Shown here: in pieces, positions 1-8,200 of the stretch
Numbering within the stretch: position 1 is the first letter of the stretch
Layout: every line of letters begins with the position of its first letter
NCBI GenBank assembly: GCA_045543095.1
Contig: JAZQMC010000015.1
Span: 1-39,408 of the forward strand
DNA: 39,408 bases
Direction: 5' to 3'
From: Fimenecus sp045543095
GTDB lineage: Bacteria > Bacillota > Clostridia > Oscillospirales > Acutalibacteraceae
Made by a program: the position numbers and the translations under genes
The notes under the pieces: model-generated
What the model saw: the letters and a program-made list of their open reading frames with translations, nothing else
The model's database searches: none
What the model was told of the DNA's origin: nothing

Positions 1-3000
1 AGAACCAGTAATCATACCGTCACCGTCAACATCACCGAAGTAAACAAATACGTATGTTTCAAGTGCATCACCATTTTCGTCAACAACTGTAATTGTTGCA
101 CCTGTTGACTCAACACCCTGTTCATTAGCTTCGATTACAAGATAATCGTCACCATTGTTTGTTGTAAGTGCATCGGCAAGTGTTGCGAGAGTTTCAAGAT
201 ACATATTCTGGTCAAGTGTATCGATACCATAAACGATACCTGTGTATTCGCCGTTGTTTGTGTTGTTTGTATCGATTACTACGTAATCTGCATACTCAAA
301 GTCTTCTTTAACCATAAGTGTTGATGGTTCTAAAGCACCTACTGCTTCGAAGTTAGCAACTGCTGCGTTAACATTTGCAGTAACGCTGTTAACCCAAGCC
401 TGCTGTTCAGCAGCTGTGATTAAGCCTTCCTGAGCAAGAGCGTATTCACCACTGAAGTTGCCACCAATGTAGTACATTGTGTCATCATAAGATGTTTCAA
501 TACCCATTGCAAGAACAAGTGCCTTGTAAGCTTCTTCAAGTGATTCTACTGTTGCGTCAGCAGCAAGAGCGTATTCATCTTCTGTACCGATAGCAGCGAT
601 GATAGCCTGTGCGTCAGCGATAGCTGTCTTAAGAGCTTCCATATCTACTGCTTCGTCAGCCTTAATGAGGTTGTTGTAAGCAACAAGAAGTTCATATCTT
701 GATGAGAAGATTTCGTACTGATTTGCTGTTGAGCTTGTGTTAGCAGCCTGAGCTGCTGCAAGAGCATCAGAATAAAGTTTATAAGATTCTGTTGTGTATG
801 CAGCTGCAGCTTCGTTACCATACTTAGTGATAGCATCGTTAAGGAAGTACTTCTGCTGAGCATCATACTTAGGAAGAAGTCTCTTCTCGTTTGTCTGCAT
901 CTTCTGCATCTGAAGGTTAAGTGATGTTAAGTCAATAGCTGCTGGGTCGAAGTTTGCAAGAGCTTCTGCTGCTGCGTCGATAGCTTCCTGAGTTGGAGCT
1001 TCAACGAGAGATTCAACAATAGCCTTGAGGTTAGCGTCATCGATTGTGTCGATAACTGCTTCAATACCTTCGTTATCAAGAGCTACACCTTCAAGAGTGT
1101 TGCTTGCTTCACCTGAAGGAGGTGTTGCAGCGTTAAGAGCAGTTCTGAGAGCTGTCTTGATGTCGTTGAACTTGAACCATCTGTAAAGAACATAGTTATG
1201 GCTCTTTAACTGTTCATTTTCTTCAACACTGATAATGTAGTTGTAGATATTGTAAAGGTCTGATGCAGGGTCAGAAGGAGCAACGAGTGTATCGTCAGCT
1301 GAATCTTCTGTTTCAAGCTTGCAGTTGTCAAGTGCTAACATAGCTTCGTCAAGTCTGTCACCTGCATATTTGAATGTTGAAACTGTTTCTGCATCATAGC
1401 CTTCGCAGTCAACGCCTTCAGAATCCTTCGGGATAGCTGTAGGAAGGTTTGCAACGTTGATTGTATGGTTAGCCTGGAACTGTGCAGCCTGCCACTGACC
1501 ATACATCTGAGTCTTAGCATAAGCAATAGCATTTGCGAATGCTGTCCATTCTGCTGCTGTTGTATCATAATCTTCTTCATCAACTGCAAGAGCTGCGTCA
1601 AGCTTAGCCTGAAGGTCATAAGAGTTGTAAAGAGTGATGTACTGAGTAATTGTAACAGCATCCTGAACGTTCATAGCATCGCCTTCAAGAGGTTTACCAT
1701 TCTTTTCGTCAGTCATACTTGCGTTGATTGAAAGCGGAACCTGAATCTTATATGATGTGTAGTCAGCTTCGAAGTCTGAACGAACCTTAGTTGATTCAAC
1801 GTTCCACATTGGGAAGTCAGCACCTGTGTAATCGTATGTTGTTGAACCTGTGTAAGTAGCACCAACTCTGTCTGCAGGAACTGTAACAGCACCGCTTACG
1901 ATATTGCCGCTATCATTACCTGCCCACTTGAACCATACGTCGTGAACAGTTGTTGCACCATCGTTGATGATAATGCTTTCTGCACCGCCATCACTAGTGA
2001 TTGTGATAGAACCGTCATCATTAAATGTGTTTGTACCGTAGTTCCAAACCCATGCTTTTGAGTATGAGTGATAACCCTTCCAGCTACCGCCTGTGCTGTG
2101 AGCTTCTGAAGAAAGGTCAGTCATTGACAATACAGGGTTTGCAGCCTTTGTAAGAGATTCAACTTCAGAAATATAGATATTTGTCCAGTTGAATGCCCAC
2201 TTACCTGTGAAGTTGATTGAATACTTGTTACATCCGCTACCGCCTGATGATGTCCAAGCAGAACCACTTGTACCCTGAGTATAAGAACCTGTTTCTACGC
2301 GTGTCTTTGAAAGAGCGTCGTTCTTGAGTGATGTAACGATGAATGACTTCTTATAAGTAAGTGTTTTACCTTCTGAACCGTCAGGAGCAACGATTGTGTA
2401 GTCCTGTTCAAGAGTGTAAGTTTCAATAGCTTCTGTTACACCTGTGATGTCAATAGAGTCTGCAATAGCTGCGTTAGCTGCCTGCTCAAAACCATTGTAG
2501 TTCTTTGTAGCCTTAACATTACCAGCTTCGTCAAGAACTCTAACTTCGTAGAACTTGATTGCGTAGTCGCCGTCGAAGCCTGTCTTCTGGTCTGCAAGAG
2601 CACCTGCAGTTGTCTTATAACGACCGTTGTTGAAGTATGTTCTAACACCGATTGTTGTAAGCTCGTATGAGAACTCAATATTGTAGCTTGTTTCACCTGT
2701 GTAAGCAGGAAGAATACCGTCAATAATGAATTCACTTGTCTTAAGCTCTGCGTTAAGACCACCGATAAGGTGTAAGAGGATATTTACAGCATCATACAAC
2801 CAAATTGTTCTTGTACCTGCAAGGCAAGCGATGAATGGCTTGATGAGGTTTGAAAGAGCTGTGTTGTCGCCGTAAGTACCGATAAGAGTTGTTAATGGAG
2901 TTGCAGAAGCTGCTGCGTTATCCATAACACCCTTGAGTTCTGACCATCTTGAATGTGTATTCATACCAAGACCGCCGAAGAGTTCTGTAAGAAGAGTTGC

Positions 3001-5313
3001 AAGAGCACCCATAGCTGTCATGTTAGCTGATGTGCCTGATGTCTTTCTCTGAAGACCCTTAGCAAGTTCTGAGAAGTTGCCGTTGAATGCGAGTCTGAGG
3101 TCGTCATATACATGGTTGAGGTCAAGTGCATAACTGTCAGTAGTTGCACCAAGAACCTTAACAAGTGAAGGAGCAAGTGTGCTGAATACTGCTGAAAGCT
3201 TATCAAGCGGATTAGTGCTTGAAAGGTCAATCTTTGATGTGAGGTCCGGAACAAATGTTGCTACAACCCAATCAATGATATAGCTGAGGATTTCCTGCCA
3301 TGTGTAGTCAGCACCCATAGGAACTGCTTCTACTGTTGTTGTGTTTGCACCATCTGTCTTTGTGCCAAGACCAATGAGGTTCTGAAGATAGTATGCACCT
3401 GTTGAAGTACCCATGTTAAGTACGATATTAAGGAATGCATCTTCTCTTGCTGAGCCCGAAAGAGCCTTAGCTTCTGTAAACATTGCGTCCCAACCTGCAC
3501 CGAGGTGAGGCATAATTTCTGCCATAAATTCTCTGAGAGCATAAGCACCAACTTCTTCAACTGATGTTACATCATCAGGAAGAACAAGCTGAGGCATAAG
3601 CATATCAAGAAGTTCGCCTGCAATCAAAACAAGTAACTGCTCAAGAGTAAAGCTGTCGAAACCATCAGGAAGAACATAGTGGTCGCCCCAGATTTCGCCC
3701 TTAGCATTGTGGATAACAAGCTTTGCAAGAGCTGTTAAGTTGTTTGCAAGTGTATTGTCAGCTGTGCCTGCTGTCCACTGGAGTGTAGGCATAGCTCTCT
3801 TAAGGATTGCACCAACGATATCGTTGATGTGGAGAAGCATTGACTGACCTGCAACAAGGCCTGCTTCAGAAGCAATTGTTTCCCACATTGGAGCCTGGTA
3901 TTCCCAGTCGATGAGGTCGAACAATGCGTTAACATTTTCGCCGTTCTCACCGTATTCAACGTGGTAGAACTGCCAGCTGTTGCCCCACTCTACTACATAG
4001 TAGAGAGAGTCAGAAGTCTTATCGCCGATTTCTTTGCCTTCAAGGTCGATGTACAAGAAGTTGTAGTTACCTGCAACACCCTGAGTAGTAGCAAATTCGT
4101 TGCGAAGAACTGACTTATCTTTGTCAGCATTATCTTCCATTTCTTTGTAACCATTTACGATTGTCTTCAACTCTTCTTTAGTTGCTTCATCAACGTTACC
4201 GCTGTTGAAAGCACCGCAGAACTGCATAAGAGTTGCACGAAGCTGACCGTCAAGGTTGTGGCCTGCAAATGTGTTGTAAGCCCATGGAATAGCTTTTTCA
4301 AGCATTGTGTAGAGGTCGCCCTCTGTAAGGTTGATGATTTCTCTGAGCTGGTCGGCTGCTGCACCGTCAACAAGAGATGAATCATCTTTCCACTGAGAAA
4401 TGTAATTCTTGTCGGAATCGTCAGAAGTTGTTGTGTTTTCTGTGAAAATCCACTTACCGCCCTTCTGAGTACCGTAAATGTAGTAGTAACCTTCTTCATC
4501 CTGATGAATCTGAGCAGCTGTTGCACCATAAGCTTCAGGATTTGTGATAATCAAGTTACGAGTTGGGTCCTTTGTCTTCTCTGTGTTGTTTGGCTCTGTG
4601 AGGAGCTTGAAGAGAAGGTTCTGAACCATTGTGTCGAAGTTTGGCTTCGCACCACTTTCCATATCGTCCCAAAGAGTGCTGTTAGGATATTTAGGGTCGT
4701 CACCGATACCGTTTGTCAATTTACGAGTACCAAGACCGTAAATAATACCACCGATAAGACCTGGAAGGTCGCCAAGGATATCGCTAACTGCTGAAACGTC
4801 AACGAAGTTACCGATAAGACCTAAGTCAAGTTCACCTGATTTAATGATGTCACCAATCTCGTCAGCATTGTCACCTAAGAAGTCAACGAGAGTTGTGAAA
4901 ACCTGCTGAGCACCGCCATCGTTGTAAACAGAAATGCTTGCATCACACAATCTGCTGAAATCAAGGTCACCAAGGTCACCAAGAAGGCCGCCCAATGTGT
5001 TGAGGTAGCCACTAAGGTCATCAAAGCTGTCGAACAATGCGTCAAGGCTTCTTGCGTCCAAAACGATTGTGTCAAAAAGGATTGACTGCTCAACTCTGAT
5101 GTTTAAGTCTTTAAGCAAATCATTGACTGTATCAGCCAAGAATGAGAATCTCTGCTCATCTGTGTAAAGATATGAACGAGGATTGTCGTTACTATCATAG
5201 AAATAAGCATCTGGGTCCTCATAAGCCTGATAAGCTGAACCAAGAACTGCGAAGCATGAGATTGCCATAATCGCAGCCATAAGAACGCTTAACAGTTTTT
5301 TGAATTTGTTCAT
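1..5313 (-). CDS. Giant secreted protein ending in a dockerin-like motif (C-terminus off window)
   Basis: The frame is open from an ATG at 5313 to the left edge (1771 codons, no stop), so the C-terminus is missing. AGGAGG lies 9 nt before the ATG. The N-terminus is a classical signal peptide (MNKFKKLLSVLMAAIMAISC, then an SAYQA-type cleavage region), so the protein is exported. The first ~1000 residues are helix-rich with many Leu/Asp/Gly segments and no enzyme motif I recognise. Residues ~1000-1200 look like beta-rich modules (Trp/Gly/Ser/Thr-rich). Residues ~1230-1330 and ~1550-1610 are Ala-rich helical segments resembling FIVAR modules. The last visible residues contain GDVDGDGMITGS, the first calcium-binding loop of a type I dockerin (consensus GDxNxDGxxxxxD). 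Dockerins bind cohesins in cellulosome-like assemblies, but single dockerin-like loops also end many clostridial surface proteins of unknown role. Function is unknown; a structural or adhesive surface role is inference. Confidence 0.85.
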   Translation of the reverse strand, partial: MNKFKKLLSVLMAAIMAISCFAVLGSAYQAYEDPDAYFYDSNDNPRSYLYTDEQRFSFLADTVNDLLKDLNIRVEQSILFDTIVLDARSLDALFDSFDDLSGYLNTLGGLLGDLGDLDFSRLCDASISVYNDGGAQQVFTTLVDFLGDNADEIGDIIKSGELDLGLIGNFVDVSAVSDILGDLPGLIGGIIYGLGTRKLTNGIGDDPKYPNSTLWDDMESGAKPNFDTMVQNLLFKLLTEPNNTEKTKDPTRNLIITNPEAYGATAAQIHQDEEGYYYIYGTQKGGKWIFTENTTTSDDSDKNYISQWKDDSSLVDGAAADQLREIINLTEGDLYTMLEKAIPWAYNTFAGHNLDGQLRATLMQFCGAFNSGNVDEATKEELKTIVNGYKEMEDNADKDKSVLRNEFATTQGVAGNYNFLYIDLEGKEIGDKTSDSLYYVVEWGNSWQFYHVEYGENGENVNALFDLIDWEYQAPMWETIASEAGLVAGQSMLLHINDIVGAILKRAMPTLQWTAGTADNTLANNLTALAKLVIHNAKGEIWGDHYVLPDGFDSFTLEQLLVLIAGELLDMLMPQLVLPDDVTSVEEVGAYALREFMAEIMPHLGAGWDAMFTEAKALSGSAREDAFLNIVLNMGTSTGAYYLQNLIGLGTKTDGANTTTVEAVPMGADYTWQEILSYIIDWVVATFVPDLTSKIDLSSTNPLDKLSAVFSTLAPSLVKVLGATTDSYALDLNHVYDDLRLAFNGNFSELAKGLQRKTSGTSANMTAMGALATLLTELFGGLGMNTHSRWSELKGVMDNAAASATPLTTLIGTYGDNTALSNLIKPFIACLAGTRTIWLYDAVNILLHLIGGLNAELKTSEFIIDGILPAYTGETSYNIEFSYELTTIGVRTYFNNGRYKTTAGALADQKTGFDGDYAIKFYEVRVLDEAGNVKATKNYNGFEQAANAAIADSIDITGVTEAIETYTLEQDYTIVAPDGSEGKTLTYKKSFIVTSLKNDALSKTRVETGSYTQGTSGSAWTSSGGSGCNKYSINFTGKWAFNWTNIYISEVESLTKAANPVLSMTDLSSEAHSTGGSWKGYHSYSKAWVWNYGTNTFNDDGSITITSDGGAESIIINDGATTVHDVWFKWAGNDSGNIVSGAVTVPADRVGATYTGSTTYDYTGADFPMWNVESTKVRSDFEADYTSYKIQVPLSINASMTDEKNGKPLEGDAMNVQDAVTITQYITLYNSYDLQAKLDAALAVDEEDYDTTAAEWTAFANAIAYAKTQMYGQWQAAQFQANHTINVANLPTAIPKDSEGVDCEGYDAETVSTFKYAGDRLDEAMLALDNCKLETEDSADDTLVAPSDPASDLYNIYNYIISVEENEQLKSHNYVLYRWFKFNDIKTALRTALNAATPPSGEASNTLEGVALDNEGIEAVIDTIDDANLKAIVESLVEAPTQEAIDAAAEALANFDPAAIDLTSLNLQMQKMQTNEKRLLPKYDAQQKYFLNDAITKYGNEAAAAYTTESYKLYSDALAAAQAANTSSTANQYEIFSSRYELLVAYNNLIKADEAVDMEALKTAIADAQAIIAAIGTEDEYALAADATVESLEEAYKALVLAMGIETSYDDTMYYIGGNFSGEYALAQEGLITAAEQQAWVNSVTANVNAAVANFEAVGALEPSTLMVKEDFEYADYVVIDTNNTNNGEYTGIVYGIDTLDQNMYLETLATLADALTTNNGDDYLVIEANEQGVESTGATITVVDENGDALETYVFVYFGDVDGDGMITGS

Positions 5314-5390
5314 ATTATTTTTCCTCCTATTAGGATTTTGCATACTATATATATGCAATGTTTTAATAGTTCCCCATAATTAATTTTTAC

Positions 5391-5660
5391 ATCGCCACGG
5401 GAGAGGCGATACGAGAGCAACAGTCGCTCACTCTCTGACCCAGCCGTCGCAACTACATCCTGCGATTCGGCAGAGCTCGTCAAAAGTGCTCTAATTTACC
5501 CGGACTGCCTTCACACCGCTTCCGCTTCAATTTACATCAAAAGAAAGCCGGCGGAAGACTGATGATACACACCCGAGTTATTACCTTAGGATGTGTATCA
5601 AATGCGAGGCATTTAAAAGTGTTTTCTAAAAAAGAAGACACTTCGCCCCATTACACCATT
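5391..5660 (-). promoter_or_regulatory. Structured 5' leader of the giant secreted-protein gene (unassigned cis-RNA)
   Basis: The predicted transcript start (~5660) lies about 345 nt before the start codon, and most of that leader can fold into successive perfect short hairpins. Paired arms in window coordinates: 5618-5622 with 5638-5642; 5600-5605 with 5609-5614; 5564-5571 with 5592-5599 (8 bp); 5519-5525 with 5551-5557 (7 bp); 5472-5476 with 5488-5492; 5447-5451 with 5461-5465; 5413-5417 with 5431-5435; 5391-5396 with 5405-5410. The stretch is clearly richer in G+C than the AT-rich DNA on either side. I could not match it to the cobalamin, c-di-GMP, c-di-AMP, T-box, tmRNA, SRP or RNase P patterns I know. 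There is no U-tract terminator before the gene and the ribosome-binding site is ~60 nt away from the last hairpin, so the mode of control is unclear. Confidence 0.5.
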
Positions 5661-5666
5661 CCTATG

Positions 5667-5695
5667 GTTATAGTAATTGTACACCCAAAAATCAA
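5667..5695 (-). promoter_or_regulatory. Vegetative promoter of the giant secreted-protein gene
   Basis: On the minus strand TTGATT (5690-5695) and TATAAC (5667-5672) are separated by exactly 17 bp. This places the transcript start near 5660, just before the hairpin-rich leader. Confidence 0.55.
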
Positions 5696-5699
5696 GAAT

Positions 5700-6054
5700 G
5701 GCAATACCTAATTCACATTTTTTTCGTTTTTTTGCAAAAATTACATAAATTTTTTGTTTGGTTTGTGCAAAGTTACAAAAGAAAATTTTGTCATTTCGAC
5801 GAATTTCTTAAAAAATAGTTAATTAGTCGACATTGTGTCTATTATCTTGACATTTTTGATAAAAATTTATCATTTTAATCAACATTTTATGCGTTTTTGT
5901 TAATTTTCTTGCAAAATCACAAGATATAGGGGAGTGGTAAAACTCTGTGGACAAGATGTTGAAAAATGCACAATGTAAAGTGCAAAATGCAAAATTTCTG
6001 TTCTGCGATGCAATTTGTATATCTCACCAATATGGTCGGTTGTAGGGGTGATTT
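5700..6054. other. AT-rich intergenic stretch with a pair of DnaA-box-like nonamers
   Basis: No gene is visible here. The stretch is very AT-rich. It contains TGTGGACAA (5946-5954) and TGTTGAAAA (5957-5965), i.e. TTGTCCACA and TTTTCAACA on the minus strand, 2 bp apart. TTTTCAACA is the same nonamer that recurs around dnaA. Whether DnaA binds here is unknown. Confidence 0.3.
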
Positions 6055-6143
6055 ATGTCATTCTGAGGAGTGAAACGACGAAGAATCTCTGTTAGTTGAT
6101 ATGTATTTTTATGAAAGATTCTTCGCTTCGCTCAGAATGACAT
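6055..6143. repeat. Dispersed palindromic repeat, family A, copy 1
   Basis: A long imperfect inverted repeat of ~87 bp. The left arm starts GTCATTCTGAG and ends GAAGAATC (31 nt); the right arm ends CTCAGAATGAC (25 nt). The right arm lacks 6 nt found in the left arm. Further copies lie at 11317-11403 and 38203-38288. It is MITE/REP-like with no coding capacity. Confidence 0.75.
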
Positions 6144-6185
6144 ATAAAATCAATTTTGCTCTACAAATTCAAATTTCTGTTACAC

Positions 6186-6212
6186 AAAAAAGGCGGAGCC
6201 GAAGCTCCGCCT
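6186..6212 (-). terminator. Rho-independent terminator after the 6230-6970 gene
   Basis: A perfect 9-bp GC-rich stem (6191-6199 with 6204-6212) with a four-base loop that reads TTCG on the minus strand, followed on that strand by a run of T (6186-6191). It lies directly downstream of the stop codon at 6230. Confidence 0.85.
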
Positions 6213-6229
6213 GATGAACATAAACTAAA

Positions 6230-6970
6230 TTATTCTGCTCTTCTGTCTTTTACTACAAAGTTAGTATCCGCAAGAGAAATAAGGTCAATGTCTTTTCCGT
6301 ATTGCTCATAAGTACCGTTAAGACAAGTAAGACCTATGTGATATATCTTTGTTCCGCGTGCGAAATATATACCACAAGTATATAAGTCTGTTTTTCCCTC
6401 TTCTTTTGCAAGCTTATATTCAATTACACGGCAATCAAGCTTTTTTAATGTGATAGTGCTACCGCTTGTTTTTTCTTCAAAAACCGGAAATTCTTCCTTT
6501 AAGCCGGCAATATACTCCTCGCTGTCTTTATAAAGATTTTCAAAATAGCCGTCTATTGAAACTCCATCTTCATTTTCAAGCACATTCACCTTTATTTTGA
6601 CATCCGAGCTCTCACCAAGCATAAAGATACCGCTGGGTCTCAATTCCCACTCTTCCGGTAATGAAAATTTATAATCGGGTGTTTCAAGAGTATTGCCGTC
6701 AATCAGTTTTCTTGGAAAATCAATAGCGGCAGTTACATATTCGCCGTTTTCGTCTTTCTGACGCTTGCCGTTTCCGTCAACAGCATACACTACAATTTCG
6801 CCCTTATCGTTTAAAACTGTGCTGCCTTCTTCATTTTTGTAAATCCAGTGTGCTGCACCGTTGTCATCAACAATGTATTCTCTTTGATTGTTTGAAATTA
6901 CAACTGCTACAATAACTGCAGTTACAACAAGCACCAACGCTACCACAATCGCTACAATTTTCTTTTCCAT
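6230..6970 (-). CDS. Membrane-anchored hypothetical protein, 246 aa
   Basis: I do not recognise a named family. Residues ~4-27 form one strongly hydrophobic segment preceded by MEKK, which fits an N-terminal membrane anchor or uncleaved signal, with the remaining ~220 residues outside the membrane. The exposed part is acidic and mixed alpha/beta. It begins with repeated short segments containing DDNG, NDKG and DGNG (residues ~35-80) and continues with a soluble domain resembling bacterial proteins that carry a PsbP-like fold (LPEEWELRPSG near residue 105 is a typical hydrophobic/aromatic start). That resemblance is weak. A good ribosome-binding site (GGAGGAA) precedes the ATG at 6970. It follows the YerB-like gene by 85 nt in the same direction and ends at a strong terminator, so it is the last gene of this transcription unit. 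Confidence 0.75.
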   Translation of the reverse strand: MEKKIVAIVVALVLVVTAVIVAVVISNNQREYIVDDNGAAHWIYKNEEGSTVLNDKGEIVVYAVDGNGKRQKDENGEYVTAAIDFPRKLIDGNTLETPDYKFSLPEEWELRPSGIFMLGESSDVKIKVNVLENEDGVSIDGYFENLYKDSEEYIAGLKEEFPVFEEKTSGSTITLKKLDCRVIEYKLAKEEGKTDLYTCGIYFARGTKIYHIGLTCLNGTYEQYGKDIDLISLADTNFVVKDRRAE

Positions 6971-7055
6971 AAATTTTTCCTCCGTTAAGGATTTTTATAT
7001 ACAAACCTTATTTCCTCTCTCCGCAAGGGAGCAAAAATCGGTTTATTTGATTATA

Positions 7056-8165
7056 TTACTCTGTAATTGTTGTAAGAGTGCGGTTCTTTTCGGGAACTAC
7101 GCCGATAAATGACTTGCCCTGATTAACTGTAAGTTCCTTGCCGTCTTTACCATAGAATTTAAGAGCACCTGTTTTGCCGTCTTTTTTCCAAGTAATTGAC
7201 TCGCCGTAGCCGTTAGATACGAAAACTGCGTCGCCACTTGAAACTTCCATATTCCATTCCTGATGACCTTTTGCATCACCAAGTGATGAAACACCGCAAT
7301 ACATAATAATTACATTTGAAACTGACACTTTTTCGCCGGTTGTACCGTCTTTGCAAAGTGTTGAATTCATATATACATCATAAGTCTGCTTTTCAGCATC
7401 ATATTTGAAAGTTCTCTTATAACTTGATGAGTATGTAATATTGATTGATGAACAGCTTCCGCTTGCATCACCATAAGGCATTCTTAAACCGTTTGTGATA
7501 ACCTTGAACGGTGTCCAGTTAGTGTTTTTTGCCTTTGTTTCATAACCAAGCTTTGTAATAGCCTTCTGAATTGATGAACCCTTTGTGTATCCACGGTGCT
7601 CTGAACTTACATTTCTTGTAGTATCACGGAAGAAGTATGTTCCGCTGTAAGTCATACCGTCAATATTGTCAATTCCGTATTTTTTGATTGCACCGTAAGC
7701 GAGAGTACTGTTTGTTCTTCCGCTGCCGCCCCAATGAATATAAATTGCATTAAGTCCTGCTGCGATTTCAACAAAGTCATGACGAGCACTTCTTGTTGGG
7801 CCAACCTTTTCGGGAATATCCTCTGTATCGGCATAAATCCACATCATTCGTGTGATTCCGCCCTCAACCATACCTTCAAGGATAACGTCGGGTGTTGACA
7901 TACCCCACTGCGGACGAGCAGAAGGTGAGTTCTCAACCATAATTGCAACGGGTCTTGCACCGATTGCACCGTCACTCAAATCTGCTTTACCTGTAAGCGG
8001 ATTGAGATTTGTTGGTATTGCTTCTGTTGTTGTTTCTGTGGTTGTTGTAGTTGTTGAACTGCCGTCAGGCTCGTACTGTGGCTCATCATTACAAGCCGCA
8101 AAGGTGAGCATTACAAGTGAAAGTGCCATAATAATGCTGACAATTTTTACAATACTGTTTTTCAT
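7056..8165 (-). CDS. yerB: YerB-like DUF3048 lipoprotein
   Basis: 369 residues. The N-terminus has a signal peptide ending LTFAAC near residue 25; the FAAC lipobox is slightly unusual (Phe at -3) but a lipoprotein is likely. A Ser/Thr/Glu-rich linker follows (residues ~32-50). The conserved DUF3048 core then starts with NPLTGKADLSDGAIGARPVA and continues with the family motifs around ARPQWGMSTPDVILEGMVEGG and VGPTRSARHDFV. The C-terminal half (residues ~250-365) matches the second YerB domain, whose ending contains GKSFIGVVPE. B. subtilis YerB is a membrane lipoprotein of unknown biochemical role. The start at 8165 has GGAGAGG upstream. The gene lies 35 nt after serS in the same direction, which suggests co-transcription, but no functional link to serS is implied. 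Confidence 0.85.
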   Translation of the reverse strand: MKNSIVKIVSIIMALSLVMLTFAACNDEPQYEPDGSSTTTTTTETTTEAIPTNLNPLTGKADLSDGAIGARPVAIMVENSPSARPQWGMSTPDVILEGMVEGGITRMMWIYADTEDIPEKVGPTRSARHDFVEIAAGLNAIYIHWGGSGRTNSTLAYGAIKKYGIDNIDGMTYSGTYFFRDTTRNVSSEHRGYTKGSSIQKAITKLGYETKAKNTNWTPFKVITNGLRMPYGDASGSCSSINITYSSSYKRTFKYDAEKQTYDVYMNSTLCKDGTTGEKVSVSNVIIMYCGVSSLGDAKGHQEWNMEVSSGDAVFVSNGYGESITWKKDGKTGALKFYGKDGKELTVNQGKSFIGVVPEKNRTLTTITE

Positions 8166-8200
8166 TATATATCCCTCTCCAAAGTGAATTTGCGTAGTTT

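Noticed and set aside
4504..4794. Plus-strand open frame inside the giant protein gene
   Set aside because: Antisense shadow of a continuous, well-supported coding frame on the other strand.
5391..5660. tmRNA, SRP RNA, RNase P RNA or cobalamin riboswitch in the giant-gene leader
   Set aside because: None of the invariant sequence blocks I know for these RNAs is present, despite the GTCCGGG-like stretch.
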